Source: Clostridia bacterium (lineage in GTDB: Bacteria > Bacillota > Clostridia > Oscillospirales > Acutalibacteraceae). From it: a DNA stretch of 6,104 bases. Numbering within the stretch: the stretch's first letter is position 1; each line of letters begins with the position of its first letter. The translations under genes were made by a program, and so were the position numbers. The DNA lies in assembly GCA_024689165.1 (NCBI GenBank), contig JAILDS010000244.1:1-6104 (forward strand), written 5' to 3'. The notes under the pieces were generated by a model, which saw only the letters and a list, made by a program, of their open reading frames with translations, did no database searches and was not told the DNA's origin. Below, piece after piece: positions 1 to 5,733 of this stretch.

Positions 1-373
1 CGTAGGTCTCCTGCCCTCTGCCCCAGCGCGGGTCGCGGAATATGTTCACGTTCGGGCTCCAGAAGGTCAGCCCGTAATACCTGTCGGTATTGCCCTCGAG
101 CCGGGCGTTGTTGTATTTCGCGCGGGCCTCGAGGCCGATGGCGCGGGCGATCTTTCCCATCAGCTCGGTGTCGAACGCGGCCGCCAGCCCTATGGCCTGC
201 GGAAAAACGGTCGCGTATCCGGCGCGGGCGACGCCGTGCAGCGCCTCGTTCCACCAGTTGTAGCGCGGCAGACCGAGCCTGTCCACGCCCGCCGAGACGT
301 CGGTGAGCATCGAGATCTTTTCTTCCGCCGTAAGCTCCCCGATATAGCTTTTTATGGTTTCATACATGTTCAT
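1..373 (-). CDS. Glycoside hydrolase family 3 (beta-xylosidase/beta-glucosidase type), N-terminal part
   Basis: The first 124 residues of a family 3 glycoside hydrolase; the rest lies beyond the left edge. Seen: YNWWNEALHG (residues 38-47), TVFPQAIGLAAAFD (55-68), EARAKYN (82-88), and FWSPNVNIFRDPRWGRGQETY (104-124). These are the substrate-pocket and barrel motifs typical of xylan 1,4-beta-xylosidase/alpha-arabinofuranosidase-type GH3 enzymes. The catalytic Asp and Glu would lie outside the window. Full members are usually about 700 residues. No signal peptide is present, so it probably acts in the cytoplasm on imported oligosaccharides. The start ATG overlaps the uxaC stop as ATGA (370-373), and a GAGGTG at 385-390 lies 11 nt upstream. 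A second ATG two codons later (365-367) is possible. It is the second gene of the uxaC operon. The exact sugar (xylose, arabinose or glucose) cannot be decided from this fragment. Confidence 0.93.
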   Translation of the reverse strand, partial: MNMYETIKSYIGELTAEEKISMLTDVSAGVDRLGLPRYNWWNEALHGVARAGYATVFPQAIGLAAAFDTELMGKIARAIGLEARAKYNNARLEGNTDRYYGLTFWSPNVNIFRDPRWGRGQETY

Positions 374-1767
374 AGGCCGAAATACACCTCGGCATTGCGG
401 AAGGAAACGCCGCGCACCAGCCCTGAAAGCGTTTCAAGGTCGGCGGGGTATTCACCGTTTTCGACGATATTGCCGACGAGGTCGCACAGGATGCGCCTGA
501 AATAGTCGTGGCGTGTGTATGAAAGGAAGGAACGTGAGTCGGTGACCATGCCGACGAACGTGCCGAGCACGCCCACGTCGCATTTGTTTTTCAGCATCGC
601 CCTGATGCCGTTGATGTGGTCGTTGTACCACCAGGCGGCGCCGGTCTGGACCCATCCGCGCGCGCCGGGGTCCTGGAAGCAGCGTGTGACCGCCTCGAAG
701 GAAAGGTTCTCGGCAGGGTCGAGCGGGAAGAGCACCGTTTTCGGGAGCGCTCCGTCGCGGTACATGGAGTCGAGCAGGGCGGCGAGCTTTCTGATGTTGG
801 AGCCGTCGTCGGGGATGTCGAAGCCCGTGTCGGGGCCGAGCTCTGCGAAGAGGGCGGTGTTGTTGTTGCGCAGCGCGCCGATATGCAGCTCCATGACCCA
901 GCCGCGTTTTTTGTACTCGGAAGCGAGGAAGCGGATGAGCTCCGTCTGGTATTTTTCAATCTCGCAGTCGGTAAGCGCAGCGCCCTTTTTCGCTTTGGTG
1001 AATATCTCCTCAAGCTCGTTCTCTTCTGCGCGGCGGAACGGCGCGGACAAAAAGGCGTGGTCCGTCGCGACCGTGCCCATGGCCATGAAAAAGTCCATCC
1101 TCTTGACAAGGACCTTCTTCAGCTCGGCGTAGGTCGTTATCTTGTCGCCGGTCTCATACTCCATCGCGGCGAGCCACGGCATGAAGGTCTTCGCGCCGCA
1201 GGCAAGGGCCTTGTCGGGGCGGAACGCCGGTACGACCTTCACGTCGAAGCTTTCGTCCCCGGCTATCAGCTTGTGGTATTCGAGGGAGTCCGCCGGGTCG
1301 TCGGTGGTGCACAGGGCTACCACGCCGCTGTTTTTTATGAGGCTGCGCGGGCTCATCCCGCCACCGGCGATGACCGCGTTCGCTTTATCCCAGATCTCCT
1401 TGGCGGTCTTCGGGGAAAGGGGCGTCTCTATGCCGAAATACGTTTTCAGCTCAAGATGCGTCCAGTGGTAGATCGGATTGCCGACGGCGGCGGACAGGGC
1501 CTCCGCGAAAGCGGCGAACTTGTCGTAGGGGTCGGCGCCGCCGGTGATGAGCTCTTCCGCCACGCCGTAATTGCGCATGAGCGACCACTTGTAATGGTCG
1601 CCGCCCAGAAGCAGCTCGGTCAGGTCGCGGGGCGTCTTGTCCTCCCAGATCTCCTTCGGGGAGAGGTGGCAGTGCCAGTCGAAGATCGGTTCGTCTTTGC
1701 ACGCCGCGTAAAGCTCCTTCGCGGTGTCTGTCGAAAGAAGGAAATCCTTGTCCATGAAAGCTTTCAT
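370..1767 (-). CDS. uxaC: Uronate isomerase (glucuronate/galacturonate isomerase)
   Basis: Converts D-glucuronate to D-fructuronate and D-galacturonate to D-tagaturonate (EC 5.3.1.12), the first cytoplasmic step in using uronic acids from pectin and glucuronoxylan. The 465 residues match the family length (about 470). Landmarks, recognised by resemblance to E. coli UxaC: the metal-binding HCH at residues 32-34 in FDWHCHLSPKEIW; GNPIYHWTHLEL (96-107); TTDDPADSLEYH (154-165); WVMELHIGALRNNN (290-303); and TDSRSFLSYTRHDYFRRIL starting at 409. It belongs to the amidohydrolase-like barrel superfamily. The start MKAFMDKDF is supported by AGGAGAG at 1774-1780, six bases upstream. A strong promoter lies directly before it. 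Its TGA stop overlaps the start of the GH3 gene, so the two are co-translated. No uxaA/uxaB/uxuA/uxuB or kdg genes are in the window. Confidence 0.97.
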   Translation of the reverse strand: MKAFMDKDFLLSTDTAKELYAACKDEPIFDWHCHLSPKEIWEDKTPRDLTELLLGGDHYKWSLMRNYGVAEELITGGADPYDKFAAFAEALSAAVGNPIYHWTHLELKTYFGIETPLSPKTAKEIWDKANAVIAGGGMSPRSLIKNSGVVALCTTDDPADSLEYHKLIAGDESFDVKVVPAFRPDKALACGAKTFMPWLAAMEYETGDKITTYAELKKVLVKRMDFFMAMGTVATDHAFLSAPFRRAEENELEEIFTKAKKGAALTDCEIEKYQTELIRFLASEYKKRGWVMELHIGALRNNNTALFAELGPDTGFDIPDDGSNIRKLAALLDSMYRDGALPKTVLFPLDPAENLSFEAVTRCFQDPGARGWVQTGAAWWYNDHINGIRAMLKNKCDVGVLGTFVGMVTDSRSFLSYTRHDYFRRILCDLVGNIVENGEYPADLETLSGLVRGVSFRNAEVYFGL

Positions 1768-1773
1768 ATCATG

Positions 1774-1780
1774 CTCTCCT
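1774..1780 (-). promoter_or_regulatory. Ribosome binding site of uxaC
   Basis: AGGAGAG on the minus strand lies six bases upstream of the ATG at 1765-1767. It fixes the uxaC start at MKAFM rather than at the second Met four codons later. Confidence 0.85.
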
Positions 1781-1799
1781 GTGTTTTTTTATTTCCGGC

Positions 1800-1829
1800 A
1801 TTATACATGCTTTATCAGTTGGATGTCAA
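1800..1829 (-). promoter_or_regulatory. Consensus sigma-A promoter of the uxaC-GH3 operon
   Basis: On the minus strand a perfect TTGACA (1824-1829) and a perfect TATAAT (1800-1805) are separated by 18 bp. Transcription would start near 1793, giving a leader of about 26 nt that contains the AGGAGAG site. The -35 box begins only 10 bp after the stop of the upstream FAD dehydrogenase gene, and no terminator separates them, so read-through from that operon is possible. A small inverted repeat GCAT-N5-ATGC (1798-1810) overlaps the -10 box and could be a repressor half-site pair, but it is too short to claim. Confidence 0.85.
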
Positions 1830-1839
1830 GCGCCGCGGC

Positions 1840-3459
1840 TCAGTCGTCCCAGTCCGCAGCGGAGATTATAGACTCCGCGGTCTTTATCCCGTCGACCGCC
1901 GCGGAGACTATGCCGCCCGCGTAGCCCGCTCCCTCGCCGCAGGGGTAGAGCCCACTTATATTCGACCTGCCGAAGGGGTCGCGCACGAGCCTTACGGGCG
2001 AGGTGCTGCGGCTCTCCGGAGCCGTCAGGACCGCGTCCGGGGAGGCGAAGCCCGAGAGGACCCTGTCCCAGCGGAGGATCGCGGTCTCGATCTCGTCGCA
2101 TACCGAAGCGGGCAGGCACTGCCGCACGTCCGACGGGCAGACCCCAGCGGTATAGGTCGGCCTTACCGCGCCGAAGCGTTTCGAGGCGCGCCTTTTCAGG
2201 AAATCGCCGACGGTCGTCGCGGGCGCCGCGTAGGAATTGCCGCCGAGCGCGAACGCTTTGCTCTCAAGCTCGCGCTGAAGCTCCACCCCGGCGAAAACGT
2301 CGGGGGTGTCGAAGCGGTCCGGTTCGAACCCGACGAGTATGGCGGCGTTCGCGTTCTCGCCGTCTCTGGCGAAGCGGCTCATGCCGTTGGTGACGACGCC
2401 CCCCGCCTCGCTCGCCGCCGCCACGACGGTGCCGCCGGGGCACATGCAGAAGGTGTAGGCTCCGCGACCGTGGGGCGGGTGGTTCGCCAGCTTGTATTCC
2501 GCGGGCGGCAGAAGAGGGGAGTCCGCGAATCTTGCGCCGTACTGGGCGCGGTTTATCATGCTCTGGAGGTGTTCTATCCTGAGCCCGACCGAAAAAGCCT
2601 TCCGTTCCGCCCTGACGCCCGCTTCATAGAGCGAACGCACCGTGTCCCTTGCGCTGTGGCCGCAGGCGAGCACGACGGTGTCGGTCTGGAAGTACCGTAC
2701 CGGGGCGCCGGGAACGGAGTTTTCGACGTATTCCACTGCGTAGATGCCGCCGCTCGCGGTCACAAGGTCGGTGAAGCGGCAGTTGAACTTCACCTCGCCG
2801 CCGAGAGAGATTATCTCGTCCCGGATGCCTCTGACCGTGTCCGGCAGCCTGTCCGTTCCGATATGCGGGTGGGCGTTGGTGAGTATGTCCGACGGCGCGC
2901 CGTGGGCGGCGAGTTCCTCGAGGACGAAACGGCAGCGCGGGTCCTTTATCCCGGTGGTGAGCTTCCCGTCCGAAAAGGTACCGGCTCCGCCCTCGCCGAA
3001 CTGGATGTTCGACTCCTCATCGAGGACACGTCCGGAGACGAACCTCTCGACGCTATTTTTTCTTTCGTCGACGGAGCCGCCGCGTTCGAGCACGAGGGGC
3101 TTCAGCCCCGCGCGGGCGAGCATCAGCGCGCAGAAAAAGCCCGCCGGGCCGAAGCCGACTACTACGGGGCGTTCCGCCGACGTCCTTTTCAGCTCTGGCG
3201 GCGCGTATTCGTAACGGCGGGAATAGGCTACCTCGTTTTCGGGAAAACGCTCGCAGAAGGCGCGCTCGTCGCAGTCGAGCGCGACGAGACAGGACACGGT
3301 CAGACGCACGTCGCCCTTGTCGCGCGCGTCGTAACCGCTCCGCAGGAGCTCGAACGAAAGGAACTCTTCCTCGCGCACGCCGAGCTTTTTCGCGCAGGCG
3401 CTCCTGAGGTCGTTCCCGTCTGCTCCGAGAGGGAGGGACAGCCCGCTGACGCGTATCAT
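1840..3459 (-). CDS. FAD-dependent dehydrogenase (uncharacterised NAD(P)/FAD oxidoreductase, COG2509-type)
   Basis: A 539-residue flavoprotein of the uncharacterised FAD-dependent dehydrogenase family common in Clostridia. Residues 1-85 form the family's N-terminal lobe (IRVSGLSLPL, then SFELLRSGYDARDKGDVR). The Rossmann dinucleotide motif is VVVGFGPAG (glycines at 102, 104 and 107), followed by LVLERG. Next comes the conserved FGEGGAGTFSDGKL stretch. The C-terminal FAD motif GLYPCGEGAGYAGGI starts at 503. There is no signal peptide or membrane segment, so it is cytoplasmic. The substrate is unknown for the family. Start choice: the ATG at 3457-3459 overlaps the stop of the upstream flavodoxin gene as ATGA and yields the expected family N-terminus. 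The frame stays open further upstream only as out-of-frame sequence inside that gene. Its ribosome binding site is weak (AAGGA, 13 nt away), consistent with translational coupling. Confidence 0.88.
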   Translation of the reverse strand: MIRVSGLSLPLGADGNDLRSACAKKLGVREEEFLSFELLRSGYDARDKGDVRLTVSCLVALDCDERAFCERFPENEVAYSRRYEYAPPELKRTSAERPVVVGFGPAGFFCALMLARAGLKPLVLERGGSVDERKNSVERFVSGRVLDEESNIQFGEGGAGTFSDGKLTTGIKDPRCRFVLEELAAHGAPSDILTNAHPHIGTDRLPDTVRGIRDEIISLGGEVKFNCRFTDLVTASGGIYAVEYVENSVPGAPVRYFQTDTVVLACGHSARDTVRSLYEAGVRAERKAFSVGLRIEHLQSMINRAQYGARFADSPLLPPAEYKLANHPPHGRGAYTFCMCPGGTVVAAASEAGGVVTNGMSRFARDGENANAAILVGFEPDRFDTPDVFAGVELQRELESKAFALGGNSYAAPATTVGDFLKRRASKRFGAVRPTYTAGVCPSDVRQCLPASVCDEIETAILRWDRVLSGFASPDAVLTAPESRSTSPVRLVRDPFGRSNISGLYPCGEGAGYAGGIVSAAVDGIKTAESIISAADWDD

Positions 3460-4073
3460 CTGATGAAGTTGGTCCTTGAGCCGCGTTCGGCCAGGGGCTC
3501 CTCCGCGTCCTCCAGCGCGCCGAGGAGACGCGCCATGCTCCTGGCGAGGTTCCTGACCGTCTGCATGCCCTCTGCGTCCTTTGCGGCCTCTGCCGGCTTC
3601 GCGCCGAAAACGACGTTCCAGTAGGTTGACGACGCTACTGGCATCCCGTTGATGGTGAAGTATTTGTTCAGCACGTCGAGGGCCGAGACAGCCCCTGCGC
3701 GCCTTGCGACGGCTATGGCCGCGCCGGGCTTGTTCGCGAACGCTCCGGACCCTGCGAAAAAGCAGCGGTCGAGCGTGCTGAGGATGAGCCCGCTCGGATG
3801 GGCGTAATACACCGGCGTCGCGAAAATGAAGCCGTCGGAGGCCTGAGCCTTTTCGATCACTTCGTTGACCGGGTCGCCGTCGAAAACGCATTTGCCCGGA
3901 TCGCCCGTTCCCCGGCAGCCGCCGCAGGCGACGCAATCCCTCACGGGGTCGCTCCCGAGCCAGAAGATCTCGCTTTCGATCCCCAGACCGGCGAGCGTCC
4001 TGCCCGCCTCCGACAGCGCAGCGAAGCAGTTTCCCTGTCTTCTGGGACTGCCGTTGAGCATAAGAACCTTCAT
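3456..4073 (-). CDS. Flavodoxin-fold NAD(P)H-dependent FMN reductase / iron-sulfur flavoprotein-like protein
   Basis: A 205-residue protein of the NADPH-dependent FMN reductase / multimeric flavodoxin family. Seen: the FMN phosphate loop LNGSPRRQGN (residues 6-15); cysteines at 47, 50, 53 and 62 in CVACGGC...C; FATPVYY (84-90), the usual flavin-ring loop; and the family's terminal RTNFIR. In Methanosarcina iron-sulfur flavoprotein, a compact CX2CX2CX5C motif binds a [4Fe-4S] cluster. Here the spacing is CX2CX2CX8C, so cluster binding is plausible but not certain. Expected role: cytoplasmic electron transfer or reduction of quinones, metals or small electrophiles; the substrate is unknown. The start is set by GGAGGTGA (4078-4085), and the promoter is immediately upstream. 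The stop overlaps the start of the FAD dehydrogenase gene, so both proteins are probably made together and may be redox partners. Confidence 0.92.
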   Translation of the reverse strand: MKVLMLNGSPRRQGNCFAALSEAGRTLAGLGIESEIFWLGSDPVRDCVACGGCRGTGDPGKCVFDGDPVNEVIEKAQASDGFIFATPVYYAHPSGLILSTLDRCFFAGSGAFANKPGAAIAVARRAGAVSALDVLNKYFTINGMPVASSTYWNVVFGAKPAEAAKDAEGMQTVRNLARSMARLLGALEDAEEPLAERGSRTNFIR

Positions 4074-4077
4074 AAAC

Positions 4078-4085
4078 TCACCTCC
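4078..4085 (-). promoter_or_regulatory. Strong ribosome binding site of the flavodoxin-fold reductase
   Basis: GGAGGTGA on the minus strand lies four bases before the ATG at 4071-4073, with seven bases from the GGAGG core. It sits so close to the predicted -10 box (ending at 4091) that the expected transcription start falls at its 5' edge. Confidence 0.88.
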
Positions 4086-4090
4086 GGGGT

Positions 4091-4119
4091 ATTATCCGAC
4101 GAAATCCGCCGCTTGTCAA
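4091..4119 (-). promoter_or_regulatory. Sigma-A promoter of the flavodoxin/FAD dehydrogenase operon
   Basis: On the minus strand a perfect TTGACA (4114-4119) is followed after 17 bp by GATAAT (4091-4096), one mismatch from consensus. The predicted transcription start is near 4084-4085, only about 11-12 nt before the start codon. It is arranged back-to-back with the promoter of the plus-strand phosphodiesterase gene. Confidence 0.8.
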
Positions 4120-4134
4120 GTTCGCGGGAATTAA

Positions 4135-4152
4135 AAAAAGCGGTTGCTTTTT
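4135..4152. repeat. Inverted repeat between divergent promoters (possible operator)
   Basis: AAAAAGC (4135-4141), a GGTT spacer, and GCTTTTT (4146-4152) form a perfect 7-bp inverted repeat. It covers the -35 box of the plus-strand phosphodiesterase promoter (4144-4149) and lies 15 bp from the -35 box of the flavodoxin operon. It could be an operator, or simply an A/T-rich promoter-upstream element. No transcript would need to end here, because the flanking genes diverge, so a terminator role is unlikely. Confidence 0.4.
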
Positions 4153-4172
4153 AAAAAGGCTTGTATTAGAAT
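4144..4172 (+). promoter_or_regulatory. Sigma-A promoter of the phosphodiesterase gene
   Basis: TTGCTT (4144-4149) and TAGAAT (4167-4172) are separated by 17 bp, with A/T-rich sequence in and before the spacer. The predicted start of transcription is about 4179. The leader would be about 19 nt and contains GGGGGTG (4185-4191), seven bases before the ATG at 4198. This promoter position excludes an upstream TTG start at 4144. Confidence 0.72.
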
Positions 4173-4197
4173 ATCGCCGTTTTCGGGGGTGTTGGCT

Positions 4198-4896
4198 ATG
4201 AGCGAAAAAGAGAGCGAAGCGCAGCTTTTGCTGCCGGACGGTTTTACAGTCACGGCTCACAGCGGCTGCATGGAGCTGCCGGACAACAGCATCGAAGCCG
4301 TCGAGGCGGGCATTGAAGCCGGAGCGGACTGCTTTGAGGTCGACCTAAGGTACGACGGCGAGGGCAGACCCGTGCTGTCGCACGACAAGCCGGCGGAGGA
4401 CGCCGTTCCCCTCGACGCCGTTTTCGCGCTGCTTGAAAGGAATCCGTCCGTAAAGGTCAATATAGACGTCAAGGACGCTTCTCATCTTGAAGCCGTCGGA
4501 TCTCTTGCCGAAGAGTTCGACGTTTCCGGACAGTTCTTTTTTACTGGCGTCGATGAAGATATGGTCCCCGCCGTACGGGAAAAATGCCCCGGCGTACCGT
4601 ATTATCTCAACGCCATTGTCCCTCCGCGTATCTTCGGAGGCGAAAAGGTCTGTTCCTCTCTCGTGGGCAGGGTGAAGCGCGCCGAAGCCGTCGGTCTCAA
4701 CGCCCATTACTTCAACGTGACCGCCGAGCTCGTCGAGAGGTTCCACCGCGCCGGGCTGAAGGTGTCCGTCTGGACGGTCAACGACGAGGCCGACGTGAAG
4801 CGTATGCTCTCGTGCGGCGTCGACAATATCACCACCCGCCGCCCCGACCTCGTCTGCTCCATCCTCGGCAAAAGCCTCGAGCCGGACGTCGAGTGA
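4198..4896 (+). CDS. Glycerophosphodiester phosphodiesterase (GDPD) family protein
   Basis: A 232-residue cytoplasmic protein of the GDPD family. Family members hydrolyse glycerophosphodiesters (such as glycerophosphocholine or -ethanolamine) to glycerol-3-phosphate and an alcohol, on a metal-dependent TIM barrel. Seen: TAHSGCM with the catalytic-type His21; DNS (29-31) in place of the usual ENT; FEVDLR with metal ligands Glu47 and Asp49; LSHD with the second catalytic His62; NIDVKD with Asp90 and Lys92; and a late SVWTVND followed by GVDNITTRRPD, typical of the barrel end. The usual HRG is HSG here, so the arginine that normally contacts the phosphate is missing. Length is close to the bacterial norm (about 230-250). 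The start MSEKESEAQ is chosen because GGGGGTG (4185-4191) lies seven bases upstream and the promoter overlaps any earlier start. It is transcribed alone and ends in a strong hairpin. Confidence 0.88.
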   Translation: MSEKESEAQLLLPDGFTVTAHSGCMELPDNSIEAVEAGIEAGADCFEVDLRYDGEGRPVLSHDKPAEDAVPLDAVFALLERNPSVKVNIDVKDASHLEAVGSLAEEFDVSGQFFFTGVDEDMVPAVREKCPGVPYYLNAIVPPRIFGGEKVCSSLVGRVKRAEAVGLNAHYFNVTAELVERFHRAGLKVSVWTVNDEADVKRMLSCGVDNITTRRPDLVCSILGKSLEPDVE

Positions 4897-4923
4897 CGCC
4901 GGAAAAACCGGGATTATCAGTAT

Positions 4924-4955
4924 AAGGCCTCCCGCCGCCGCGGGAGGCCTTGTTT
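4924..4955 (+). terminator. Rho-independent terminator, probably bidirectional
   Basis: A perfect 12-bp stem (4924-4935 pairing with 4940-4951, AAGGCCTCCCGC and its complement) has a CGCC loop and is followed on the plus strand by TTGTTTG. It lies 27 bp after the phosphodiesterase stop and about 35 bp after the stop of the convergent membrane protein gene. The AA/TT ends of the stem supply a short U run in either direction (the minus-strand tail is CCTTATACTG), so it probably serves both genes. The T tracts are modest. Confidence 0.85.
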
Positions 4956-4985
4956 GATGATCGCTTTCTGGAAAGGAGCCCGGCG

Positions 4986-5711
4986 TCACGCCGACGTGAT
5001 GCGCGAGCGGACGTCCTTGTCCCTCACGTAAAACGCGGCGAACTGCATCACGTAGGTCCCGGTCATGAGCAGCTTCGAGAAAATGATCAGAAAAACCGAG
5101 CTTTCCGCCGGCGTATGGGTGATGATACCGCGAAGATAACAGATCAGCATGACTATGAGCGACAGGACCCAGCAGACGAGCGAAAGCCATTCCGCCTGGA
5201 CGACCGCCGGCCTGCCCTTCTGCCTCAGCGCCGCGAGAAGCAAAAACACGGCGGTCAGGTTCACAAGCGCGGCGAGGTTGGCGAACATATTGCCGTAATT
5301 CGTCAGGGAAGTTATCACGACCTTCGCGGCGGCGGCGCGCGCGGGGTCTGTGTTCGTCGCAAGGAAAGCCGTCAGCCGGTCCTTGAGCGCGACGAAAAGG
5401 TTGAGCCCGAGCCCGATGACAGCGGAAACGGGCACAAGGACCGTCAGGACGCGGCAGCCCCGCCTGAAGACCGGGTCGTCGCCGTGGGTCTCGACGTCCT
5501 TCGAGGCTTCCTTGAAAGACAGGAAGCACAGCACGTAGGTCGACAGCCCCAGAAGCAGGAACACCACCCTGAACACCGCGAAGACGCTCAGAGCGAGAGA
5601 GCTTTCCGAGGTCGCGGAAAGGTCCAGCAGCACGGAAAATATCTGCCACAGGCCGCTGACGAACCAGAATATGTTGCACAGCGCGAGTCGCTTGTCATAG
5701 CTTTCGAGCAT
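4986..5711 (-). CDS. Six-segment integral membrane protein of unknown function
   Basis: A 241-residue hydrophobic protein that I cannot assign to a named family. Likely membrane segments by eye: about 10-29, 41-64, 88-109, 141-162, 175-193 and 206-228. The polar connecting regions include 67-87 (KEASKDVETHGDDP, RR) and 110-135 (basic and Ala-rich). The N-terminus starts MLESYDKRLALCN, without a cleavable signal peptide, and the C-terminus ends in a charged RDKDVRSR tail. No conserved transporter, kinase or protease motif is visible. The start ATG is supported by GGGGAGG (5717-5723), five bases upstream. It follows the PHP-domain gene after only 22 bp on the same strand, so they are probably one operon whose promoter lies outside the window. 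Transcription converges on the terminator at 4924-4955. Confidence 0.85.
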   Translation of the reverse strand: MLESYDKRLALCNIFWFVSGLWQIFSVLLDLSATSESSLALSVFAVFRVVFLLLGLSTYVLCFLSFKEASKDVETHGDDPVFRRGCRVLTVLVPVSAVIGLGLNLFVALKDRLTAFLATNTDPARAAAAKVVITSLTNYGNMFANLAALVNLTAVFLLLAALRQKGRPAVVQAEWLSLVCWVLSLIVMLICYLRGIITHTPAESSVFLIIFSKLLMTGTYVMQFAAFYVRDKDVRSRITSA

Positions 5712-5716
5712 GTATA

Positions 5717-5723
5717 CCTCCCC
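5717..5723 (-). promoter_or_regulatory. Ribosome binding site of the membrane protein
   Basis: GGGGAGG on the minus strand lies five bases before the ATG at 5709-5711, inside the 22-bp gap after the upstream PHP gene. It decides the start and indicates independent translation initiation within a shared transcript. Confidence 0.8.
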
Positions 5724-5733
5724 GGGAAGAAGA

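Noticed and set aside
1798..1810. GCAT-N5-ATGC inverted repeat as a defined operator of uxaC
   Set aside because: Four-base arms are too short to distinguish from chance, and it matches no regulator consensus I know for uronate genes. It is mentioned only as a possibility.
1829..1840. A small hairpin (AGCGCCGCGGCT) after the FAD dehydrogenase gene as a terminator
   Set aside because: The stem is short and imperfect, overlaps the stop codon, and has no following T run.
616..3624. A 1002-codon open frame on the plus strand, antisense to uxaC and the FAD dehydrogenase gene
   Set aside because: It crosses two well-recognised genes and the uxaC promoter, has low-complexity Arg/Gly/Val/Ala-rich composition with no recognisable domain, and is the expected by-product of high third-position GC on the opposite strand.
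3460..3936. Upstream extension of the FAD dehydrogenase frame to 698 codons
   Set aside because: The extension overlaps the flavodoxin gene out of frame and is Arg/Gly-rich. The ATG at 3459 gives the family N-terminus and an ATGA overlap.
4144..4197. An 18-residue N-terminal extension of the phosphodiesterase starting at TTG 4144
   Set aside because: The TTG lies in the predicted -35 box and the transcript would begin after it. ATG 4198 has a ribosome binding site.
4899..4911. CCGG-AAAAA-CCGG repeat after the phosphodiesterase stop
   Set aside because: A four-base stem is expected by chance in GC-rich DNA. The 12-bp hairpin just downstream explains termination.
4345..5679. A 444-codon minus-strand frame antisense to the phosphodiesterase and overlapping the membrane protein gene
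   Set aside because: It crosses the terminator hairpin and two supported genes, and its Arg/Pro/Gly-rich translation has no recognisable motif.
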